Source of the DNA: Gemmataceae bacterium
Lineage (GTDB): Bacteria > Planctomycetota > Planctomycetia > Gemmatales > Gemmataceae
Direction: 5' to 3'
Assembly (NCBI GenBank): GCA_009691815.1
Contig: SIAL01000030.1
Coordinates: 1 to 15,146 of the forward strand
DNA length: 15,146 bases
How positions within the stretch are numbered: position 1 is the first letter of the stretch; every line of letters starts with the position of its first letter. The notes under the pieces were generated by a model. The model was not told the DNA's origin. It did not search any database and saw only the letters and a program-made list of their open reading frames with translations. Position numbers and translations under genes: made by a program. Shown here piece after piece: positions 6,829-13,932 of the stretch.

Positions 6829-7938
6829 TTATTTATCCAAGTCGAACAACCCTAATTGGGGACTATTCCTGTCAGGAAGATCTTGCGGATTGCGACCAAA
6901 TAGGGCGAAAGCTCGGGTTGTGGCAACCCTACCCCGGGGGGTTCGAATGATGAACTGTTCCCGCAAAAGATAGGGCTCAATTTCTTCGGAAAGTGTGTCT
7001 GATGCTAGGTTTAGGGTTGCCGCCATTGCCTCGACCCCGGTCGGCCCACCCCCAAAAACATCGATGATCGTTTCTAAATAACGCCGATCTTGGCGGTCCA
7101 AACCGTCCTTGTCTACTTCGGCCATATCCAAAGCAGCCTTTGCCATAGCCATGGTTATAATGCCGTCTCCCTCGGAATGGGCGTAATGCCTTGCCCACCA
7201 TAGCCTTGAGTTAGCAATGCGGGGGGTCCCACGGCTCCGTTGCGCCAATTCCACCGCCGCTTCAGGGGCCAAAACCGTGTTGAGCTTCTTGGCGTTTAAG
7301 GTGACGATCTGCGAAAGCTCGTCGGCGGTGTAATATTCGAGGTGTTCCTGCATCTTGAAACGGTCCCTCATGGGGCCGGAAAGCATCCCAGACCGGGTTG
7401 TGGCTCCGATCAAGGTAAAACGCTTGAGCCGCATAGTGATCGTTCGGGCATGAACCCCTTCACCCAGCACAATATCCACCCGAAAGTCTTCCATAGCCGG
7501 GTAAATAAACTCTTCCACCAACCGGGGCATCCGGTGGATTTCGTCGATAAAAAGAACCGACCCCTCCTCAAGGTTGGTCAAAAAGGGGAGTAAATCCGCA
7601 GGTTTGGTAAGGGCTGGCCCCGAGGTCATTTGCAGGTTGACCCCAAGTTCGGTCGGCAAAACGGTCGAAAAAGTCGTCTTGCCCAGTCCCGGAGGGCCAT
7701 CAAAAAGGATGTGAGGGAGCGGTTCCTTGAGCTTGCGGCAGGCGTTTAAAGCAATTTGAAGGCGTTTAACAACCGCCTTTTGGCCGATTACCTCTTTTAG
7801 AAACTTGGGCCGAAGGGCCGCTTCTCGGTCCCGATCGGTCACCGCCCCGGAACCGTGGGACATCGGAAAGGAGCCCCCCTGTGGGGCGGTGCTGGGTGGA
7901 GTTTGACCCCCTTGGTTAACGATTGGCTCCCTGGCCAT
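6829..7938 (-). CDS. ruvB: Holliday junction branch migration ATPase RuvB
   Basis: RuvB is the hexameric AAA+ motor that, with RuvA, drives branch migration of Holliday junctions in recombinational repair. The 369-aa product has all expected elements in order: RuvB N-terminal segment REAALRPKFLKEVIGQ (39-53), Walker A GPPGLGKT (81-88), Walker B DEIH (132-135), sensor 1 ATTR (179-182), the arginine finger R191 in GPMRDRF, sensor 2 R240 in RGTPRIAN, and the C-terminal winged-helix segment EPYLLREQFIIRTPRGR (321-337). After sensor 2 the helix reads SRLWWARHYA, somewhat unlike the E. coli-type RLLRRVRDYA. The N-terminus before residue 35 is a variable, Pro/Gly/Ser-rich leader; a second ATG at codon 26 is an alternative start, but the first has AAGG 9 nt upstream. 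It follows ruvA after 97 nt, so it may have some independent control. It is probably the last gene of the housekeeping run. Confidence 0.97.
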   Translation of the reverse strand: MAREPIVNQGGQTPPSTAPQGGSFPMSHGSGAVTDRDREAALRPKFLKEVIGQKAVVKRLQIALNACRKLKEPLPHILFDGPPGLGKTTFSTVLPTELGVNLQMTSGPALTKPADLLPFLTNLEEGSVLFIDEIHRMPRLVEEFIYPAMEDFRVDIVLGEGVHARTITMRLKRFTLIGATTRSGMLSGPMRDRFKMQEHLEYYTADELSQIVTLNAKKLNTVLAPEAAVELAQRSRGTPRIANSRLWWARHYAHSEGDGIITMAMAKAALDMAEVDKDGLDRQDRRYLETIIDVFGGGPTGVEAMAATLNLASDTLSEEIEPYLLREQFIIRTPRGRVATTRAFALFGRNPQDLPDRNSPQLGLFDLDK

Positions 7939-8035
7939 GACGGCTTACCTTCTTTCTTTGTTTCCCAACATTTTAGGACGAGGATCCGGTTTCACTCACC
8001 TATAGTAAGGGACCTTTACCCATTTGACACTTGGC

Positions 8036-8662
8036 TTAGGTCCGGTAGATCTCCCGAAGGATGTCTTCTGTTGGGGCATTTGGACCAAGGACGGCGTGGG
8101 CCTTGTCAAGCCTACCCCTAGCATCCGCCGGAGTATGACCCAAGGTCAAAAGGGCATGAAGGGCTTCTTCGTATCCTTTGCCCACCACCGGAGCGGTTGC
8201 TGGATGACCCCCGATACCGCTTCCCCCAAGGGCCATGGAAAACCGAACGACCTTGGTTTTTAGGGCCGCGATGATCTTGTCGGCACTGGCCTTTCCTATC
8301 CCCGGCAGGGTGGAAAGCCATTTCCCATCTTCCTGTTGAATGGCCCTTGCGACTTCTTGGGGAGGCCGGGCCAGAGCCTTGATTGCCTTTCGGGTTCCCA
8401 CGCCATCGGCCGTGCAAAAGAGTTCGAAAAACTCCAATTCGGCCTCGTTGATAAATCCAATGAGTCGAGGAATCACTTTTCCCTGCATGGGGTTGCCCTC
8501 GAAATAGTGGATGGTCAAAAGTTCAACCTCTTCCCCCACCCTACTTTGCAGTTGGCGGTGGACAAACTCGGGCACCAAAACTTGGTAATCCAAGGACCCC
8601 ACCTCCAAACGGGCTTCCTCATCGAGCAATTTTCGCAGTTTACCCCGAATCGCGGTGATCAT
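8036..8662 (-). CDS. ruvA: Holliday junction DNA-binding protein RuvA
   Basis: RuvA binds four-way junctions as a tetramer and loads RuvB onto them. The 208-aa protein has the three RuvA parts: an N-terminal OB-fold (about 1-70), a domain with two helix-hairpin-helix motifs, FCTADGVGTRKAIKAL (82-97) and LSTLPGIGKASADKIIAAL (116-134), and a C-terminal RuvB-contacting domain (about 160-208, ending ILREIYRT). Compared with E. coli RuvA, a few extra residues lie at the end of the OB-fold (EGNPMQGKVIP before RLIGF), a form I associate with Planctomycetota. The first HhH reads ADGVGTRK instead of the common NGVGPK. The start ATG overlaps the stop of ruvC as ATGA, so the two genes are probably translationally coupled. 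Confidence 0.96.
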   Translation of the reverse strand: MITAIRGKLRKLLDEEARLEVGSLDYQVLVPEFVHRQLQSRVGEEVELLTIHYFEGNPMQGKVIPRLIGFINEAELEFFELFCTADGVGTRKAIKALARPPQEVARAIQQEDGKWLSTLPGIGKASADKIIAALKTKVVRFSMALGGSGIGGHPATAPVVGKGYEEALHALLTLGHTPADARGRLDKAHAVLGPNAPTEDILREIYRT

Positions 8663-9258
8663 GAGAGAGGGCCCTTCCCGGGTTTCTTGCCATGGATTTC
8701 AATTTCAAGACCAGAATTTTTGCGCTTGAGGTGAAAAAAATGGCACAAGGCCACCGCCAAGGCATCCGCCACATCAGGAGGGTCGGGCAAGCGATCCAGA
8801 CCCAACTCTCGCATCATCGAATATTGCATCTGTTCTTTAGTGGCCCGGCCGGCATTGGTTACCGTTTTTTTGATGTTGGTGGGCAGGTAATTGACCAAGG
8901 GGCAGTTTGCCAATTGCAGTTCATGGACAAACACCCCTCTGGCGTGACCCATCAAAATGGCGGTACGGGGATGTTGATAATGGGCAAAGAGTTGTTCCAT
9001 GGCGGCATGATCAGGTTGGAAATCGACCAGTACTTCCCGCAACCCTTTGGCCAAGCTAACCAATCGCTCCCCAAGCTCCTTGTCCGATTTTTCAGGACGA
9101 ATAACCCCAGCCTCAAGGACAATCAGGCTGCCGTTGACAGATTCCAAAACGCCATAGCCGGTTATTTGCAACCCCGGGTCAATGCCGATGATACGGACCC
9201 TTTCGGGGGCCACGCCGATATCATTTACCAGGGATTCGTCCTTATATGCCTTATTCAC
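8659..9258 (-). CDS. ruvC: Holliday junction resolvase RuvC
   Basis: RuvC is the dimeric endonuclease that cuts Holliday junctions symmetrically after RuvAB migration. The RNase H-like catalytic set is complete: D27 in GIDPGL, E88 in MEQLF, D162 and D165 in DVADALAVALCH. NYLPTNIKKTVTNAGRATKEQM (123-144) matches the DNA-contacting region. The call at 199 aa uses a GTG start at 9256-9258, preceded by GGGAG 4 nt away (9263-9267) and only 12 nt after the cysS stop. This gives about 20 residues before the usual RuvC beginning (R-V-x-x-I/L-G-I-D-P-G). An internal GTG at codon 16 would give a more standard N-terminus but has no visible Shine-Dalgarno. The stop overlaps the ruvA start by 4 nt. Confidence 0.96.
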   Translation of the reverse strand: MNKAYKDESLVNDIGVAPERVRIIGIDPGLQITGYGVLESVNGSLIVLEAGVIRPEKSDKELGERLVSLAKGLREVLVDFQPDHAAMEQLFAHYQHPRTAILMGHARGVFVHELQLANCPLVNYLPTNIKKTVTNAGRATKEQMQYSMMRELGLDRLPDPPDVADALAVALCHFFHLKRKNSGLEIEIHGKKPGKGPLS

Positions 9259-9262
9259 CGGT

Positions 9263-9267
9263 CTCCC
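9263..9267 (-). promoter_or_regulatory. Shine-Dalgarno GGGAG supporting the GTG start of ruvC
   Basis: GGGAG on the minus strand, 4 nt before the GTG at 9258, in the short spacer after the cysS stop codon. It is the main reason to prefer the longer RuvC N-terminus. Confidence 0.5.
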
Positions 9268-9270
9268 GTC

Positions 9271-10779
9271 CTAGGATTGGCGCCAGATCGTCCCCGCTGG
9301 CCGATCCTCCAAAACAATCTTAAGACTTGTTAGCCCCGTGCGGATTTGGTCCGCCATGGCAAAGTTTTTGGAGCGGCGGGATTCGGCGCGAAGCTCGATC
9401 AAAAGGGTCATTAGGCCATCCACCAGCCCCGTTTCTTCGCCGGTTTCCTTTTTGGAGCCATCCTCAAAAAGGCCCAAAAGCAAAGCACACTCCCGAAACA
9501 AAGTCGCTCCCTGAATTAGTTGGGAAATGTTAGCAGGATCTGCGATTTCCTCCAACCTAGACTCGGCCACAAACCGGTTGAGTCTTGTTAGCATTTCATG
9601 AAGCGAACCTATGGCCCCGCCAGTATTAAAATCATCCGCCAACGACTCAACATGCCTTTGGGCAAGGGCAACCATTTCCCGTGAAAAGCCTTCTGGTAAT
9701 ACGGAGGCATTGAACCGTTTTGGATCCCGACGATCCTTGGTTTTGAGCTCATGGAAAGAGGATTTGGTTATCCGCTTAAACCGTTCAAAGAAGCGTTGAA
9801 AACTCTCCAGTGTTCGGCCAACCTCTTCAAGCCTTGCCTCGCTAAATTCGATGGGGCTTCGGTAATGGCTGCTTAAAAGAAGGTAGCGAATTGACTCGCT
9901 TTGAAACCTTTTGAGCAGAGCGGAAACGACAACCTCGTTCCCCTCGCTTTTGGACATTTTCTTGTCGCCTGTCTTCATCAGGCCGTTGTGCATCCAATAT
10001 TTGGTGAACGCATGACCCAAGTGGCATTCCGATTGGGCCAATTCGTTTTCGTGATGGGGAAATTGCAGGTCGAGGCCCCCGCCATGGATATCAATCGGAG
10101 CCCCTAGCCATTTGAACGACATGGCCGAGCATTCGATGTGCCAACCGGGCCGTCCCGCGCCCCAAGGGCTTGGCCAGCTCGGTTCACCCGGTTTGGCACC
10201 CTTCCAAAGGGCGAAATCTCCGGGGTTTTTCTTCCGATCGGATACCTCGATCCTGGTTCCGGCCTCCATTTGTTCCGGATCCCGGTTGCAAAGCTTGCCA
10301 TAGTCCGCATCCGAGGAGACATCGAAATAGACATCCCCGGCGGAAGGGTAGGCGTGGCCCTTGGCGATAAGGGATTCAATCATGGCAAGGATTTCGGGGA
10401 TATGGTCTGTCGCCTTTGGGAACAGGTCGATGCTATGCACTCCAAGGGCCTTAAGGCAGGCCAAATAATCCCCGGTAACCCGCTCGGCAATCTCGGGGAC
10501 GGTGCTGTTTTGTTTGGCAGCCTCGATGATCAATTTGTCATCAATGTCGGTGATATTAACGACAAATTTCACCTCAAAACCGACCCATGTGAGGAACCGT
10601 TTGACGGTGTCAAAGATAACCGGGCCAACCATGTGGCCCACATGGCTGGGTTTGTAAACGGTAGGTCCGCAAACATACATTCCGACCCGACCCGGATGCC
10701 CGGGGACGAAAGGTTCCTTGCGTCGGGTCAGGGTGTTGTACACCGAAATAGCCAAATCCGAGCCCACATCAAGCGTCAT
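9271..10779 (-). CDS. cysS: Cysteinyl-tRNA synthetase
   Basis: CysRS charges tRNA-Cys with cysteine, using ATP. The 502-aa protein shows the class I synthetase features: the zinc ligand C37 in MYVCGPTVY, an HIGH-like motif HVGHM (46-50), the second zinc cysteine in GWHIECSAM (C217), the PHHENE zinc segment (241-246), and KMSKS (274-278). The C-terminal part has the typical DALR-like helices (FNTGGAIGSLHEMLTRLNRF) and a KNFAMADQIR segment. The motif is H-x-G-H rather than the HIGN common in CysRS. The ATG at 10777-10779 is chosen because GGGAGGG lies just upstream (10783-10789); an in-frame TTG five codons earlier is less likely. The gene overlaps the end of ispF by 11 nt and is followed 12 nt later by ruvC. 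Confidence 0.97.
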   Translation of the reverse strand: MTLDVGSDLAISVYNTLTRRKEPFVPGHPGRVGMYVCGPTVYKPSHVGHMVGPVIFDTVKRFLTWVGFEVKFVVNITDIDDKLIIEAAKQNSTVPEIAERVTGDYLACLKALGVHSIDLFPKATDHIPEILAMIESLIAKGHAYPSAGDVYFDVSSDADYGKLCNRDPEQMEAGTRIEVSDRKKNPGDFALWKGAKPGEPSWPSPWGAGRPGWHIECSAMSFKWLGAPIDIHGGGLDLQFPHHENELAQSECHLGHAFTKYWMHNGLMKTGDKKMSKSEGNEVVVSALLKRFQSESIRYLLLSSHYRSPIEFSEARLEEVGRTLESFQRFFERFKRITKSSFHELKTKDRRDPKRFNASVLPEGFSREMVALAQRHVESLADDFNTGGAIGSLHEMLTRLNRFVAESRLEEIADPANISQLIQGATLFRECALLLGLFEDGSKKETGEETGLVDGLMTLLIELRAESRRSKNFAMADQIRTGLTSLKIVLEDRPAGTIWRQS

Positions 10780-11272
10780 GATCCCTCCCGCCAAAATCCT
10801 TTTGCAAGAGCACTACCGCTTGGCAGGCCATCGCCTCCATGCGACCAATATGCCCCACTTTTTCCCCGGTTTTCGCCTTGATATTCACCCTTTGGGGGTC
10901 CACTCCCAAAAACGACGCAACCTGATTCTTGATGAGGTCTTTGCTTGGACCCAATTTGGGATTTTGGGCGTGGATAATAATGTCGGCATTGATCACCTCA
11001 AATCCCTGTCCCTGCATTCTTGCCATGGCACCATCGAGAAAAAGGCGACTGTTCGCGCCTTTCCACAAGGCATCAGTGTCAGGATAAAGGTCGCCAATAT
11101 CCCCCGCACCTATGGCCCCTAGGATGGCATCGGTAAGCGCATGAAGAACAATGTCCCCATCGGAATGGCCCGCCAACCCATGGCTGTGGGTGATCGTTAC
11201 CCCACCCAATATCAGGGGGCGACCTTCCTCTAAGCGGTGTGTGTCGTGCCCCAATCCCACCCGAATGTCCAT
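10769..11272 (-). CDS. ispF: 2-C-methyl-D-erythritol 2,4-cyclodiphosphate synthase (IspF)
   Basis: IspF converts CDP-ME 2-phosphate to MEcPP with release of CMP, the fifth step of the MEP pathway to isoprenoids. Family features seen in the 167-aa product: the metal-binding D10 and H12 in VGLGHDTHRL, SDGDIVLHALTDAILGA with the third metal ligand H44, and the C-terminal NIKAKTGEKVGHIGRMEAMACQAVVLL. The family is usually about 160 aa. Two starts are possible: the ATG at 11270-11272 chosen here, preceded by GGTGAG, or a GTG at 11279-11281 that would overlap the dnaB stop as GTGA and add three residues. It lies directly behind dnaB and overlaps cysS, which places it in the same operon. No ispD is seen next to it. 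Confidence 0.95.
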   Translation of the reverse strand: MDIRVGLGHDTHRLEEGRPLILGGVTITHSHGLAGHSDGDIVLHALTDAILGAIGAGDIGDLYPDTDALWKGANSRLFLDGAMARMQGQGFEVINADIIIHAQNPKLGPSKDLIKNQVASFLGVDPQRVNIKAKTGEKVGHIGRMEAMACQAVVLLQKDFGGRDHDA

Positions 11273-11277
11273 TATGC

Positions 11278-12660
11278 TCACCCGTCGAAAGGAGTCATCA
11301 GCGAATGGTTTTCAAAACGGGCGATCTCTTTGATGAAACTAAGGGTTACCTGACCCACCGGGCCGTTTCTTTGCTTGGAGATGATCACATCGACCTCACC
11401 CTCCCGCTCGCCGGGATTATTTCGGTCGGGCCGGTGAAGCATCATAACTGTATCCGAGTCCTGTTCCAAACTTCCCGATTCGCGGAGGTCCGCCAATCGG
11501 GGGACATTGCCTTCGCGATCTTCAGAGGTTCGATTGACCTGGGCCAAGGCCACCACCGGAACGCCCACCTCTCTGGCGAGCATTTTGGTCCTGCGGCTGA
11601 TTTGTGCCACCTGTTCCTGACGGGGATCTCGACGATTTTCCGGCTCGATGAGCTGAAGGTAATCAATGAAGACCGCTCTCAAACCACAGGTTTGCTTCAT
11701 TCGCCTTGCGTTGGCGGCAATACGGAGCATGCTTTGTCCCGGACTGTCATCAATATAAAGGGGTGCCTTGCGCATTTCATCACCCGCCGCAAGGATCAAG
11801 CTCATATCTTCGCTGGTAAGATTTCCACTTCGAAGTTTTTTCAAATCCACCCTTGCGTGGGAAGCGATAAGTCGCTCGGCTAACTCGATTCGGGATTGTT
11901 CCAGACTGCAAAAGAGGACCGGAACCTTAAGGTCCACCGCCATGTTGCGGGCAAGGTTTAATGCGAACGCCGTTTTGCCGATGGAGGGGCGGGCGGCGAT
12001 AATGATCATTTCGCCGTTTTGAAAACCCGCGGTGAGGTTATCAAGGTCGGTGTAGCCGGTGGCTACTCCGCTAATGGCTAATCCCGAACCGCTCGTTCGG
12101 ACATCGATGCGATCATAGGTTTCCTTTAGAACATTGTCGAATCGGTGATAGTTGCCGCTTACCCCGGAGTCCGCGACGGAAAGCATTTTTCCCACGGACC
12201 GATGAAGGATATGTTCGGCTTCATCCGCCGCCGCATAGGCGTCACGGAGGATTTCATTCCCGGTGGTGATCAGGTTACGAAGCAGGCCTTTGTCGCGAAC
12301 AATTCGGGCGTAATATTCGGAGTTCGCAGCGGTGGCCGTCGCGTCCCAAAGTTCGGCAAGGTAGGCGTAGCCCCCGATATCCTCGATATGTCCTTTTTGT
12401 TTAAGGTCTTCGGCGATCACAACGACATCAACGGGTCTGCCGCTGTCAAACAGCCTGACGATGGAATCGTAGATGAGGCGATTGGCCGAGTCATAAAAAT
12501 GCTCGGACTTAACGATAACCACACAGTCGCTGATAAATGTATTGTCGCGTAGAAGCGAGCCCAAGAGGGAGCGCTCCGCCTCGGGATTTTGAGGAGGAGT
12601 GCGATCTAAGTTGGGTGAATCCTTCGTTTGGTGGGAAAACTCTGAGGGCCGACGAGCCAT
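11278..12660 (-). CDS. dnaB: Replicative DNA helicase DnaB
   Basis: DnaB is the hexameric 5'-3' helicase that unwinds the parental duplex at the replication fork and recruits primase. The 460-aa protein has the standard layout. The N-terminal helical domain (about 20-125) starts at TPPQNPEAERSLLGSLL, and a linker follows. The RecA-like ATPase starts near 195 (ISGVATGYTDLDNLTAGFQNGE), with Walker A ARPSIGKT (223-230), Walker B region VFIDYLQL (330-337), and DLRESGSLEQDSD (391-403). No intein or insertion interrupts it. The ATG at 12658-12660 has a GGGGGAG about 12 nt upstream, a rather long spacing. It is separated from rplI by 91 nt containing a strong hairpin, and ends 5 nt before (or 4 nt into) ispF. 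Confidence 0.97.
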   Translation of the reverse strand: MARRPSEFSHQTKDSPNLDRTPPQNPEAERSLLGSLLRDNTFISDCVVIVKSEHFYDSANRLIYDSIVRLFDSGRPVDVVVIAEDLKQKGHIEDIGGYAYLAELWDATATAANSEYYARIVRDKGLLRNLITTGNEILRDAYAAADEAEHILHRSVGKMLSVADSGVSGNYHRFDNVLKETYDRIDVRTSGSGLAISGVATGYTDLDNLTAGFQNGEMIIIAARPSIGKTAFALNLARNMAVDLKVPVLFCSLEQSRIELAERLIASHARVDLKKLRSGNLTSEDMSLILAAGDEMRKAPLYIDDSPGQSMLRIAANARRMKQTCGLRAVFIDYLQLIEPENRRDPRQEQVAQISRRTKMLAREVGVPVVALAQVNRTSEDREGNVPRLADLRESGSLEQDSDTVMMLHRPDRNNPGEREGEVDVIISKQRNGPVGQVTLSFIKEIARFENHSLMTPFDG

Positions 12661-12701
12661 GACTTGTTTGATCTCCCCCGCAAACCTTTACCAACATCGA
12701 A

Positions 12702-12722
12702 GCGCCCCCATGCCGGGGGCGC
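12702..12722 (-). terminator. Strong GC hairpin between rplI and dnaB (attenuator or processing site candidate)
   Basis: GCGCCCCC (12702-12709) and GGGGGCGC (12715-12722) form a perfect 8-bp, all-GC stem with a 5-nt loop, inside the 91-nt gap and 41 nt before the dnaB start. Neither strand has a T-run after it, so it is unlikely to be a full intrinsic terminator. It could lower or stabilise transcript on one side and so separate the output of the ribosomal genes from dnaB. Confidence 0.5.
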
Positions 12723-12751
12723 CATCAAGCGGCGGAAACGGCGGGAAGGCC

Positions 12752-13258
12752 TTATCGGCGCTCCATCACCGGAACCACAGCCACTTTCACTTCGGTCTCG
12801 ATTTCGTAACCGAGGTTGATCTTTACCGCGAACAAGCCGGTTTCCTTGATGGGAACCTCCAGCTTGACCATGGCTTCGTCGATGAGCATCCCCTTGGCGC
12901 GAAGGCCGGCGACAACTTCCACCGAACCGACGGATCCGTAAAGGTGACCTTCCGGCGTGGCTTTGGCCTCGATGGCAATGCCGGACAACCGATTGATTTG
13001 ATCGGCCAAGGACCGAAGGTCGGCCTTCTTTGCCTCAAGGGCCTGAAGAAGCCGTTGACGATATTGTTCGAGAAGGCGAAGGTTGTGGGCTGTCGGCGCA
13101 GCTCCAAGACCCCGGGGAAGGAGGTAATTACGGGCGTAGCCGGGTTTTACCTCGACTTGCTCGCCCCGTTGCCCCAAATGAAGGACATCCTCGGTCAGGA
13201 CCAACTTGATGTTGCCGTTCCTGCCTTTAACCAAATGCTTGTGCGTCTTGACGCTCAT
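12752..13258 (-). CDS. rplI: Large-subunit ribosomal protein bL9
   Basis: bL9 binds 23S rRNA near the L1 stalk base and helps reading-frame maintenance. The family signature is clear: LTEDVLHLGQRGEQVEVKPGYARNYLLPRGLG, spanning about residues 21-52, then a long connecting helix (about 57-92, LLEQYRQRLLQALEAKKADL) and the C-terminal domain (GHLYGSVGSVEVV to the end). At 168 aa it is longer than the usual 150 or so because of about 16 extra basic N-terminal residues (MSVKTHKHLVKGRNGN); most bL9 proteins begin near I17. The ATG at 13256-13258 follows AAGGAAAAGG, so the extension is likely translated. It lies 79 nt after ssb; rpsR, often found here, is missing. Confidence 0.96.
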   Translation of the reverse strand: MSVKTHKHLVKGRNGNIKLVLTEDVLHLGQRGEQVEVKPGYARNYLLPRGLGAAPTAHNLRLLEQYRQRLLQALEAKKADLRSLADQINRLSGIAIEAKATPEGHLYGSVGSVEVVAGLRAKGMLIDEAMVKLEVPIKETGLFAVKINLGYEIETEVKVAVVPVMERR

Positions 13259-13337
13259 GACCCTTTTCCTTTTCTCTCACTAAAACCAATCGTAACCGGG
13301 GCCCAACTTCCAAAAGGTTGGATTGCCCGCTTTTCAC

Positions 13338-13835
13338 CTAAAACGGCAAGTCACTTTCCGGCGCAAAATCACCCCTTGGGGCGCTATTTTGCGAAAGCGA
13401 TGGGGGCATGTCTTCATCATAGGCCGGGGGATTACCCGACTCATAACGCTTGGCACCACCCGATGAGCCGCCCTCTTCGCCCTCTTGGCGAGGATCGAGC
13501 AGCTGTAAATTGTCCACTACCATCTTCAGTTGTTGGCGTTTTTCACCCTGTTGGGTGGTCCATTGGTCCAATTGGAGGTGGCATTCTAGGTAAACTTGGG
13601 TCCCTTTGCGGCAGGTCCGTTCAATTCGGTCCGCCATGGTTCCCGCATCACCCCGGTTGAATGCCTCACAATTGAGCCACACCGGTTCGTCTTCCCATTG
13701 GCCTGTTTGTTGGTTCCGCTTGCGATTGTTGACTGCAAAGCCAAATTTCGCCACCTTTCCGCCATTGCTAAAGGTGCGCATTTCGGGATCGCGGGTAAGG
13801 CGACCAATCAGGAACACTCGATTGAGATTTGCCAT
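13338..13835 (-). CDS. ssb: Single-stranded DNA-binding protein SSB
   Basis: SSB coats single-stranded DNA in replication, recombination and repair and recruits partner proteins through its C-terminal tip. The 165-aa product has the OB-fold at about 1-114 (NRVFLIGRLTRDPEMR, KFGFAVNNR, VWLNCEAF, GTQVYLECHLQLDQW, KMVVDNLQLLD). A Gly/Pro/acid-rich disordered tail (115-160) leads to the conserved acidic tip ESDLPF, which shows that the gene is complete. The ATG at 13833-13835 follows AAGGAAGG with a 7-nt spacer. The position between rpsF and rplI is the common bacterial arrangement, here without rpsR. RuvABC and DnaB encoded downstream act on the same DNA substrates. Confidence 0.97.
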   Translation of the reverse strand: MANLNRVFLIGRLTRDPEMRTFSNGGKVAKFGFAVNNRKRNQQTGQWEDEPVWLNCEAFNRGDAGTMADRIERTCRKGTQVYLECHLQLDQWTTQQGEKRQQLKMVVDNLQLLDPRQEGEEGGSSGGAKRYESGNPPAYDEDMPPSLSQNSAPRGDFAPESDLPF

Positions 13836-13909
13836 GGAAAAACCTTCCTTTGACGAGGGGAGAACAATCTAAGCAGCACTTACTCTACTTTTCTTTTCCC
13901 CGTACTCGC

Positions 13910-13932
13910 CTAAGAATTTCACCAAATCTTAG
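13910..13932 (-). repeat. Small inverted repeat at the rpsF stop codon
   Basis: CTAAGA (13910-13915) pairs with TCTTAG (13927-13932) around an 11-nt loop; the distal arm contains the rpsF stop codon. There is no T-run after it. It may be a weak RNA hairpin at the rpsF/ssb boundary, or chance. Confidence 0.25.

Noticed and set aside
7939..8035. A separate promoter for ruvB, suggested by TACTAT in the 97-nt gap.
   Set aside because: No acceptable -35 element lies 16-18 nt upstream; only two of six bases match at the best position.
8025..8052. TTGACA on the plus strand followed by TAGATC, as a possible antisense promoter into ruvA.
   Set aside because: The -10 match is poor, the spacing is 16, and no plus-strand gene follows.
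8692..9333. A 213-codon plus-strand open frame opposite ruvC.
   Set aside because: It mirrors the RuvC coding sequence; the real protein has all four catalytic acids.
10138..10881. A 247-codon plus-strand open frame opposite cysS and ispF.
   Set aside because: It is antisense to two clear enzyme genes and has a low-complexity, domain-free translation.
13303..13321. An imperfect inverted repeat (CCAAC ... GTTGG) between ssb and rplI.
   Set aside because: Only five pairs form on the transcribed strand before a mismatch and there is no U-tract, so it cannot be told from chance.
12599..13660. A 353-codon plus-strand open frame across rplI and the ends of dnaB and ssb.
   Set aside because: It lies antisense to rplI and to parts of dnaB and ssb, all well supported, its translation shows no domain, and it arises from the codon bias of the minus-strand genes.
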